Made by a program: the position numbers and the translations under genes. Below, in pieces: positions 10,066-18,301 of a stretch of DNA of 26,695 bases (its first letter is position 1; the number at the start of each line of letters is the position of its first letter). This DNA is from Thoreauomyces humboldtii (taxonomy: Eukaryota; Chytridiomycota; Chytridiomycetes; Spizellomycetales; Powellomycetaceae). Where the stretch lies: NCBI GenBank assembly GCA_027596035.1, contig JADGJA010000260.1, forward strand, positions 497-27,191, given 5' to 3'. The notes under the pieces are model-generated. The model saw only the letters and a program-made list of their open reading frames with translations, made no database searches and was not told where the DNA came from.

Positions 10066-10211
10066 GGGTTTGCGTGTATGTTTGTTGAAATGTACGGGAT
10101 CTATGAATGACTGGCGGCGAAGGAAGAAATGGCGCCCGCTTTTAATCGAGGTTCGACGACACATGCCTGACTTGCAGGCATGCCTAATCTTACATCGCCG
10201 GAACTTCACTC
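10066..10211. promoter_or_regulatory. Short bidirectional promoter, FAD protein / CMC2
   Basis: Only 146 bases separate the two start codons, the shortest divergent gap in the window. It includes a palindrome-like pair ATGCCTGA / TTGCAGGCAT at 10163-10181. An in-frame TAA just upstream of 10212, with no AG acceptor in between, fixes the CMC2 start. Confidence 0.5.
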
Positions 10212-10517
10212 ATGACTCTTCCGGTTGCCTGCGAGGAAATCAGCACCCGCTTCAGGGCATGTGTGGATCGGGAGAACCTCTGGGGTCGCATTCTTGGACG
10301 TTGTGACGTCCTGAAAGAGGAACTGGAAAAGTGCATGCGCAAGGAGGTGGGTAGCAGGAGATCTCTGTAGAACAGCTAGCCTCTACCTTACGCAAATTAT
10401 CATACGTTTCTCTAGTACATTGGACGGAAACGACGCAGTGTCAAGCAGTCGAAGGAGGTCCGGGCAAAGTGGGAGGAAGCAAACGCAGATATTGGCATGG
10501 AGACACCAAAAAAGTGA
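10212..10517 (+). CDS. CMC2: CMC2-like twin CX9C mitochondrial protein
   Basis: A 78-residue protein of the mitochondrial intermembrane space, of the type needed for cytochrome c oxidase assembly. Exons are 10212-10346 and 10416-10517, joined across a 69-base intron (donor GTGGGT, acceptor TTTCTCTAG, phase 0). Two CX9C motifs are visible: C7-EEISTRFRA-C17 and C31-DVLKEELEK-C41, the helical hairpin oxidised by Mia40. They are followed by MRKE and a basic helix KRRSVKQSKEVRAKWEEA, as in Cmc2. The spacing between motifs (13 residues, with NLWGRILGRCD resembling the family's F-x-G-x-C-N) favours Cmc2 over Cmc1 or Cox17. It is shorter at the N-terminus than typical Cmc2, but an in-frame stop prevents extension. 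Its downstream neighbour on the other strand is the aldehyde dehydrogenase, tail to tail. Confidence 0.85.
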
Positions 10518-10948
10518 ACGACGAAGCGACCAAATATCAACAACTTCACTTGACTCGACCGACGTCGACCGTGGCAAAGTGGTCGTCGTCCTACTTTGCG
10601 CAGCCTACGCTCTACATTGGTCTTGTACGGCTAATCAAGGCAGCAGGCCGTCATCCCGGTGGCAGTGCGTCCAATTGGCTTCCGCGGCCAATCCACGCTA
10701 CCTCCGTACGATTCGCCCAGCGAATTGCCATGCGGGAAGCGTCGAGACCCTGAAACGAGCTTCAACAAGCAGCCAAATACTACGCGCGGGAGAGCATGTA
10801 GCAGAATGCTCAGATTGCCTTTACCCACGCACGCGATATATGACAGTGACCGAATGATTATGCATTACAACTCCCGAAGCGACGGTGCTGGTGAATAGAG
10901 CAAGAAATGGAAAAAGGGTGCTACGGATGGGTAACTAAGTACGCAATA
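10518..10948. other. Convergent intergenic region, CMC2 / ALDH
   Basis: 431 bases between the stop codons of two convergent genes. It should hold both 3' untranslated regions. Overlapping open frames are present on both strands but none has recognisable motifs or splice logic. I see nothing else. Confidence 0.5.
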
Positions 10949-12984
10949 TCAAGCCGTACGGTTTCCCGCGAACCATCCCAGAGCAGCGGCGATCGCAACC
11001 ACGATGAACCAGGGGAAATGGATCCCCGCGAACTTCAAGAACCTGCGGAAAAGGTTTGTGACCGGGCCTGCGAGTCTGGACTCGAGAGCAAGTTGCAGGA
11101 TCCGGCGACCGGTCGGGGTGTACGACTTTGGGGGGTAACGGAGATCGTTGACGGCCTCAAAACCGGAAGGACAGTAAAGCATACTGCGAGCGTGGGTGTA
11201 CTCGAGGAATCCGTGATGACCATGGTACTTGCCGGAGCCCGATGCACCGACACCTCCAAAGGGAAGCGCGCAAACTATGGAGGAGGTTTCATAAGCCCAA
11301 CTCCATGCTAGGACTTAAGTCTCGAGCCTACCGGTCATGTTCATAAGCAGATCGTTCACGACTGTGTTCCCAGAATCCGTGCGTGCAAGAACATGGTCAA
11401 CGGTCTTTCGAGACTTGGAGAACACGTACAAGGCCAAAGGCTTCTCTCTAGAAACGTTTATGTCAGAAGCCCGTCGACACGGACAGAGGACCGGCAGCTA
11501 TACCACATACCTTGCGCGCACAAACGCAATGGCCTCATCTACCGAGCCGACAGCGACAACCGGAAGAATGGGTCCAAAGATCTCGTCTTTCATGTACGTT
11601 CCGTGAGGCTGCACTCCAGTAATGACCGTGGGGGAAATGAACAGGTCCTCCGGATCGCAGATGCCGCCCACCGCGACTTCACACCCAGGTTCCGCACGCT
11701 GCTTCTCGAGGAGTGACGCCAGGCGGTCATAATGACGACGGGTTGCCATCCTCGCATAGTTTGGTGAAGTCCGCGGGTCGTCGCCGTACAGGCTGCGTAC
11801 AGCTTTTCCACAGGCTGCCGCAAACGGGTCCATCATGTCCTTGGGAATCAGCACGTAGTCGGGTGCGATGCAAGTCTGCCCACAGTTGACACCCTTTGCC
11901 CACATGATGCGCTTGGCCACAATGTCCAGGTCGACCGTATGATCGATGATCACCGGACTTTTGCCACCGAGCTCGAGCACAGTTGGAGTAAGATTGGGTG
12001 CGGCGGCCTTTGCCACAATGCGGCCAACGGCGCCGTTGCCCGTGTAGAAGATGTGATCAAAGCGAATGGAGAGTAGAGCGGTGGTTTCTGGCACTCCCCC
12101 GTTGACCGCCTTGTACACTCGCGGGTCCAAGTACTTGGGCAGAAGATATGTCATCGCGGCCGCCGCGTGACTTGCAACCTCAGAGGGCTGGCCAAGGCAT
12201 CGATCGATTAGTACAGAGGTATGCATAAGATGTGTCGTGCTGTCTTTTACCTTGATAATGGCCGCATTTCCGCCAGCGATAGCAGCTGTCAAGGGCCCGA
12301 GCAGGAGCAGGTATGGGCTGAAGGACAAAAGGGTTCCGTTGAGTAAGGAGCTCGGCCTTCGGGAGATGGGTTAACTCCGCGACTTACTAGTTCCAGGCAC
12401 CGATGATGAGAACAAGGCCAAGGGGCTCGCGAGAAATCTGAGCAGAATTCAGCGCGTTCGCAAGGTTGGTCGAAACGCGCTCGGGCTTCGCCCAGTCGTC
12501 CAGGTTGTCGATGGCATCGACGATGTCGTTCTTGGTCACCAGCAAGTCAACAGTCCAAGTTTCGGCCGGCGCCTAGATCCGGAAAAGCAGGTCAGACGGG
12601 CTGAAGGCTGGTCGTTCCAGCTAGATTTCGAGAGGGACTTCGAGTCACGGTACGTACACGCTTCATGTCCTTGAAACTGGCCTCCGCGAGCATGGCCTCA
12701 TTTTCGTCCAACATCCGATAGAGCGCACGCAGCTGTGCCTTCCGGAAAGCGATCGGTTTGCTGATGTCGGTGTTGTAAGAAGCTCTAGCATCTTCGACGA
12801 TCTACGGAATCAAGACCACACATAAGTTTATGACCCTGCTCCAACGGGCACTTCAACAACAACTCACCGTAGCGATATCCGAGATGGGCGTGTCAGTGAA
12901 AGGAGGGACGGCGAGGTTCGAAGAGTTTGTCGAAGTGACGTTCGTGCCGTCAGTCCCGAACGAGCCGGAGGTTTCGACTGTCAT
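10949..12984 (-). CDS. HFD1: Fatty aldehyde dehydrogenase, ALDH3 type, tail-anchored
   Basis: Oxidises long-chain fatty aldehydes to fatty acids with NAD(P). Seven exons: 12984-12868, 12801-12658, 12572-12388, 12317-12251, 12187-11511, 11447-11332 and 11274-10949, giving 543 residues. Landmarks: GAWNYPYLLLLGPL and GNAAIIKPSE (cofactor site), FYTGNGAVGR, VLELGGKSP with the general base Glu243, and NCGQTCIAPDYVL with catalytic Cys277; the 34-residue spacing matches ALDH3. Then EIFGPILPV, NTVVNDLLMNM, and ALPFGGVGASGSGKYHG. The last about 25 residues form a hydrophobic helix (HFPWFIVVAIAAALGWF), so the enzyme is probably tail-anchored in the ER, peroxisome or outer mitochondrial membrane like ALDH3A2 and yeast Hfd1. 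Intron 4 (12250-12188) is 63 bases, stop-free and in frame. Start is the first ATG after which sequence resembles the family; an upstream in-frame extension looks non-coding. Confidence 0.94.
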
Positions 12985-13272
12985 CTTCCTTGGAAAGCTT
13001 GTAAAGTTTGGGCCGTGTCTGAACCGCGAGTAGCAGATGCGCTTGAGGTGGGATTGACAACGACCAATGGAGATTCCGAGCAGGCTCCTGAAAGGAATGA
13101 CTGCGGAAGCTAATGCGGACGAAACGAATGCAAGGTGAGTGACTTGGTTTACATGTCGCGTCTGCGGATATGAACATCCCCCCAGACCGTCGCGTGAGGG
13201 GCAAAGAACCACAACTTTCCCTCATTCCGCTTCCGCTGCCGACTTTTGTGGGATCTTCCACTGATCTTCCAG

Positions 13273-13318
13273 TCTGCCCCTGTCTGCCCTGGAGTCCGGA
13301 GTCTGCCACTGGTCTGCC
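13273..13318. repeat. Cluster of four TCTGCC hexamers
   Basis: TCTGCC occurs at 13273, 13283, 13302 and 13313, with start-to-start spacings of 10, 19 and 11 bases, close to helical periodicity. The same hexamer forms the core of the 16-base repeat nearer RPS20. Could be binding sites or a small degenerate repeat. Confidence 0.6.
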
Positions 13319-13880
13319 AGGGCTTTCTCCACCAATACCGCTATGCGTGTGTGTACGGGCTCGGCTCTCAGACTTGAATCTGGGCTTGTCGTTCATCAGT
13401 TTCGCAAGGGCAACCATCTCTTTTCTCTGGCAGCCGAAACTCGCTAATTACTTGTACGTTGCCGTGATGGCGACCAGCGCACCTTCCTTCTTGGATGCAA
13501 TACACGTATGAGCCGCGTTCATCCCGAAATCGAGATGACTGTGGACTTCGCGAAGGAGTTTGCGACTGGCTGTTGACACGGGGAGCAGGTATTCACAAGC
13601 TAGAGAAACCCAGGAAACAATGATCGTCATTTACGATGGTGCCCTGCTTAAGAAAAACCTGCTCGACGTATCTTTCAGGACGAGACACTGATTGAAATTG
13701 GAAGAGATGAACTGTACGATGGACGGGCTCGTGTTTACTCCTGGGTTTACTCAGAAAGTTATACATGTCTGTCAAACGTGACTCATATCCCCGTTGACAA
13801 TCTAAGACAGCCATTTCATACGACCAGTGAGCCTGGCATTGCTCATACCCAATGGGATCTGTTGGACTCGCTTGATAACA

Positions 13881-13950
13881 TGATCGGTCTGCCGCTTCTG
13901 GTGGACGATTAAATTCTGGTGGCCACCCTTTTGATGAACGGTCTGCCGCT
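13881..13950. repeat. 16-base direct repeat upstream of RPS20
   Basis: TGATCGGTCTGCCGCT at 13881-13896 recurs as TGAACGGTCTGCCGCT at 13935-13950, one mismatch, 54 bases apart. It lies about 180-250 bases upstream of the ribosomal protein start. A paired regulator site is plausible but inferred. Confidence 0.7.
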
Positions 13951-14020
13951 CAGACGGTGAGGCAAGCTCAGAAGACTTTGGATTGCTGCGCCACCCGAAG
14001 AAAAAAGCGGCCCCTTCGTC

Positions 14021-14063
14021 TTCACCTTCTCTCTCTCTGCCTCTCTTTCCTCTCTCTCTCTTC
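14021..14063 (+). promoter_or_regulatory. Pyrimidine tract before RPS20
   Basis: Forty-three bases of almost pure C/T including CTCTCTCT runs, ending 63 bases before the start codon. Such tracts mark transcription starts of highly expressed fungal housekeeping genes. The tract sits on the coding strand, so it could also be a leader pyrimidine element. Confidence 0.55.
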
Positions 14064-14126
14064 TGTACATTCACAAGAGTCACCGCTGGGCCATCACACC
14101 TTCACCCGTCCAACAAGAAGATAACA

Positions 14127-14648
14127 ATGGCTTACGTCGCTCCCAAGGGAAAACAGGGTTACGAAGAGGCCGTCGAGCCCAAGATCCACCGCATCAGGAT
14201 CACCCTCACCAGCCGCAACGTCAAGAACCTCGAGAAGGGTAACGACCACCAAACACTTTGGTCCTCCCGTCCTTTCGTCCTTCTCTTGCTGACTCCTTGA
14301 CCGCAGTCTGCTCTGACTTGATCAACCGTGCCAAGGACAAGCAGCTGAAGGTCAAGGGACCCGTCCGTCTCCCCACCAAGGTCCTGCGTATCACCACCCG
14401 CAAGTCCCCTTGTGGTGAGGGTTCCAAGACCTGGGACCGCTTCGAGATGCGCATCCACAAGCGTCTCATCGACCTGCACTCCCCCTCCGAGATTGTCAAG
14501 CAGATCGTGAGTTCCTACCCTGTCGCTTCATCTTACCTCCTCCTCCCGTCATCCCAAACGCTGACTCGTGCTTGTCCCCTCTTGCTTCCAGACCTCCATC
14601 TCCATCGAGCCCGGAGTCGAGGTCGAGGTCACCATCCAGAACTCTTAG
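14127..14648 (+). CDS. RPS20: Small-subunit ribosomal protein uS10 (S20)
   Basis: A component of the head of the 40S ribosomal subunit. Exons 14127-14238, 14307-14506 and 14592-14648 give 122 residues. Almost every segment matches the family: [19 protein letters not shown], then [66 protein letters not shown] and [13 protein letters not shown] at the end. Codon use is strongly biased to C-ending codons (GTC, ACC, CTC, AAG), as expected for a highly expressed gene and unlike most neighbours. Start context ATAACAATGG is favourable. Introns of 68 and 85 bases are phase 1 and phase 0. Confidence 0.98.
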
Positions 14649-14840
14649 ATGCGTCCTTGATCAGTTGCCAAATGCTGGAGCGCGGTGTGAACCTGTACTT
14701 GCGTTGTTGATTGCCAAATACAGCCTTCCTTCCGACCCTGCAAAACTTTGCTACAATACTCAAGTGGAAAGGAGTGGGCTTTGCAACCAGGGCCCTACGC
14801 CGCCGTCACCACGTGTACAATCATGGTGATTGCTCCTCGT

Positions 14841-15282
14841 TCAGTCTTGGGGGTTCAGCAACTGCCGGCGCGTGATCAGGGATCTCGTGAGAGGCTTCCT
14901 ACAAGCTGCCTCGCCAGAGACGTTAGCGGTCCCATCGGCCGCGATGGTACTGCTGAAGCAGCCCGTTCGAGCAGATTCGATGGCCGCGGCTGCCACGGGA
15001 TCAGTCTGGTTTGGTGCACCGTAGCGCTGTGATGCTAGCTCAGCGATTGCCTCTAGGTCCTTTGCGAGTGCAGCCGGTAACGGTACTACAGAACGCTCAT
15101 CGGAAAATATCTTTGCCCAGAATGTCTGGAGCACGGCGGAGATCTCTACGCTTGAAAGTCGGGGGCAATCGCTCTCGACCTGTGCTCTGAGCCCATCGTA
15201 AAGCCTTCCGAGCGTGCTCATGCCGGCGTAAAGGCGCGACTGCTTACCTCCTCTGTTGGCTAAAGAGCTCGAAGGGATCCAT
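14841..15282 (-). CDS. Small HMG-box-like protein
   Basis: Proposed exons 15282-15248 and 15186-14841 (intron 61 bases, donor GTAAGC, acceptor GGGCTCAG) give 126 residues. Joined this way, the N-terminus reads MDPFELFSQQRRAQVES, then CPRLSSVEISAVLQTFWAKI and FSDERSVVPLPAALAKDLEA. The order (P-F-x-x-F, RR, P-x-LS-x-x-EIS, L-x-x-x-W, S-x-E, A-x-x-D) is that of an HMG box, with correct spacing only if this intron is removed. The domain has more acidic than basic residues, unusual for a DNA binder. A simpler alternative is a single-exon frame starting at ATG 15221, also 126 residues, which lacks the first HMG helix. The C-terminal 50 residues are not recognisable. Divergent from IFT56; converges on RPS20. 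Confidence 0.55.
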
Positions 15283-15681
15283 GCTAAAATGTTTTGCGTC
15301 GTGTGCGATCGTTTTCTGCCTGACAGTCTTCTTCCGATGCGGACGGGAGTCGCCGCTTGGATGCGCTATTGCGAGGCATTCTTGAGTTGGCCTTCTCTAC
15401 AGCAGATCTTGAGCATTTCGACCGGATGCAGTGCCATGAGACATGCTCTTGGATCTATACTCACGATGAACTGATCTCGAGGGGTTACTTGAAATCTCGA
15501 CCTTGAAAGAGAATCTGAGCGTGGGAATGTGTTTTTGAGCGAGTCCCAAGCGCGAAAACGCGAGGAGAATCAACCTTCACATTTTGGACAGCATCGTGTT
15601 TTGGCGTTCGCCGTGATCCTCTTCCTCCCTTTGCCCCCGTACTGAACGACTCCATTGAAAAGCATCGAAAAATAGCACAAG
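15283..15681. promoter_or_regulatory. Divergent promoter region, HMG-like / IFT56
   Basis: A 399-base gap between divergent starts. No clear TATA element, repeat or coding frame is seen. An upstream exon of the HMG-like gene cannot be excluded, as TTTTAG lies just before its ATG. Confidence 0.4.
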
Positions 15682-18113
15682 ATGGTAAGGCAAAGCATTG
15701 AGCACGCGATAGGCCATCATGCTCATGATGTGTGGAACAGATGCTGTCAAGAGCAAAACCGGCGATGGTCACCGCCCCAGCCGCTGCCGCGAATCTCGCC
15801 AACCGCAATCGAAAAAATAAGGTGCCGACGCTGGAAGAGTTCATCGAGAACCGAGACTTCACGGGCGCCATGACATTGCTGGAGGTGCGTTGGGCTCTAC
15901 GGAATCTGGGATTGCTATAGAGGTCGAGACGACTCAATGGGCTTCTTGACCAGTTCAACGCGGCAGCGGGAAAACAAGATCAGGACTCGCTAGGATGGCT
16001 AGCATACGCGGCGTTTCATTTGAGCGACCATCGGAAAACTGCTGAGGTGCGCCGAATCAGTCGACAGGCATCCCCTCGACTGTTATTCTTACATATCCTG
16101 ATCCCTTAGACGTATCAAACCATGTTGAAGGATCCAAAGTGCGATCCACTCGTCCATCTCTATCTCGGATGTTGCTATTTTTTCTTGGGGCTGTATCGAG
16201 AAGCTGACGAGGAGGCTCAAAAAGGTGCGCGATCTGGAATTGCCGTGACCGCTGTATCAGCAATTTAATCCACAGTGATATGCTAGGGCCCAGTTGCAAA
16301 TTGCAAAACCGACTTCTATTCCACCTTTCCCACAAGTTCAATGATGAGAAGAGACTGATGGGATACCACCAGAGCTTGCAAGACGTGATAGAAGATCAGG
16401 TACGGCACAGGTCCGCGTTTATCATAAAAAATCACTAATGCTGACATGATGTCCCTCGACAGCTAAGTCTGGCGTCCATTCATTATCTACGAAGTCACTA
16501 TCAAGAAGCAATCGACATTTACAAGCGGATTCTTGTGGAAAACCGCGAGTACCTGGCTATCAACGTATATGTCGCAATGTGCTACTACAAGCTCGACTAC
16601 TATGATGTGTCGCAGGAAGTCGTGTCCGTGTACCTGCAGCATCATCCCGACAGCGTGGTCGCTACAAACCTGAAGGCATGCAACCATTTCCGACTATACA
16701 ATGGGAAAGCCGCGGAACAGGAGTTCAAAGCCATGACCGAGAAGGCCTCTCCGCATTTTCACTTTGCGGAGGATCTGACAAGACATAACCTGGTGTGTGC
16801 TGGTGGTGATGCATCGAGCTTGCCTCTAATGACATCTTTACGCGGAGTGCTTATAAACCGTCTCTCCTTCCGCAATCCTAGGTTGTGTTTCGAAATGGCG
16901 AGAGTGCCTTGCAAGTGTTCACGCCCTTGCTCGATGTAATACCAGAAGCTCGCCTCAATCTCGTCATCTACCATCTCCGTAACGACGACATCGTTTCGGC
17001 GTTCAACCTGATGAAGGATGTTGAGCCTTCAACTCCCCAGGTTTACCTCTCTCTTGCGAGGCTGTACTCATGGAGGTTATCATACTAAATCTTGTCCCAG
17101 GAGTACATCTTGAAGGGAATAGTCAACGCCGCTCTCGGCCAGGAGCAAGAGTCTCGAGAGCACCTCAAAATCGCTCAGCAATACTTTCAGCTAGTCGGCG
17201 GGTCAGCGAGCGAGTGCGACACCATTCCCGGCCGGCAATGTATGGCTTCCTGCTTCTTCCTGCTCAAGCAGTTCGACGATGTCATGATCTACCTCAACTC
17301 TATCAAGGTGGGTACCCAGGTCGCTCGAAACAAAGCCATCGAATAGTATCTGCGACTGAGACTGTTTTTCTTATCTCTCCTCGCGTCAGGGTTACTTTTA
17401 CAACGATGACACGTTCAACTACAACTACGCGCAAACAAAGGTAGCGACGGGAGCGTTCGAGGAGGCCGAGGAGATCCTCCTGGCCATCCAGAACGAAAAG
17501 TTCAAGAACGACTACGCGTATCTGAGTCACCTCGCGCGATGTTGTAAGTCCTTTGGGAGGAATAACAGCCGAGATCCATAGGCAAGCACTGACCAGCATG
17601 TACCTGTCAACCGCAGATGTCATGAACAAGAAGCCTCGGCTAGCGTGGGAGCTATACCTGAAGATGGAGACTTCAAGCGAGTCCTTCAGTCTCCTGCAGC
17701 TCATCGCGAACGATTGCTATAAGGTCAGCCTCCGTTCGTGTCTAGCAACTAATAAACCTTCATTCAAGTCTCTTTCTTGTTATGCTGTCAGATGGAGCAA
17801 TACTACTACTCCGCTAAAGCTTTCGACGTGCTGGAACGACTAGACCCAAATCCAGAGTACTGGGACGGCAAACGAGGGGCGTGCATCGGCATCTTCAAAC
17901 AGATTGTGCAAGGGGATGAACCAAAAGAGATGTTGAGAGACGCAATCACCATGCTCAGAAGCACGGCCAACCCACAAGTAGAGTACATCATCAGGATCAT
18001 GAAGAAGGTGAGCGAATGCCGGATACGCGAAGTCGACAGATACCAGGTAGAGTTCTGACTCTTGTGGCTCTGACATCGTGTAGTACGCGAAAGACAACCG
18101 GATATCACTTTAA
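15682..18113 (+). CDS. IFT56: Intraflagellar transport protein IFT56 (TTC26, DYF-13)
   Basis: A TPR-type subunit of the IFT-B train, needed to build cilia and flagella. Twelve exons: 15682-15684, 15741-15884, 15954-16046, 16110-16224, 16287-16399, 16463-16792, 16882-17040, 17101-17307, 17390-17543, 17617-17723, 17792-18007 and 18084-18113, giving 556 residues (human about 554). The match to the animal protein as I know it is near end to end: [137 protein letters not shown] and [18 protein letters not shown]. The coding part of exon 1 is just the ATG. If that exon were skipped, the next ATG at 15741 would lose one residue. Exon 3 could start at 15921 instead, but that intron would be only 36 bases. 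No break or frameshift; the gene looks functional. Confidence 0.97.
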
Positions 18114-18301
18114 GGCGATACTGTCTTTCCGATGCTTTGCATGGAAACGTGGCCGAAGCAGCTAGAGCAGATGCGCGTCCTTGTTTTCTTTCCAAAAAGC
18201 TTCCAAAATTTACGTGAAGTCCGGGCATACATGCCCGTTGTCTTCCCCGTCTCCCCGTCTTCTAGTCTCCATCCTGAAGCCTCAAGCCCCACACTAAGGT
18301 C

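Larger units (their letters stand above)
12985..14126. other. Long divergent region ALDH / RPS20, possible unresolved exons
   Basis: At 1,142 bases this is the largest gap. It must hold the ALDH and RPS20 promoters. On the plus strand 13434-13505 is a 24-codon frame bounded by a strong acceptor (TTTTCTCTGGCAG) and donor (GTATGAG). A 77-codon frame runs from an acceptor-like TATCTTTCAG at 13678 to TAA at 13912. Joining them keeps frame, but I recognise no protein family, alternative junctions exist, and the opposite strand is equally open. A gene here is possible, not established. Confidence 0.3.

Noticed and set aside
10420..10857. 145-codon plus-strand frame after CMC2
   Set aside because: It overlaps CMC2 exon 2 in another frame, has no motif and lies in a convergent 3' region.
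13170..13511. 113-codon plus-strand frame upstream of RPS20
   Set aside because: The first part is low-complexity Pro/Leu/Cys without motifs; only the segment 13434-13505 looks like an exon, reported separately.
15885..15920. A 36-base intron in IFT56 ending at CTATAG
   Set aside because: Too short against all other introns here. The acceptor at 15953 gives 69 bases and restores the conserved LLEF junction.
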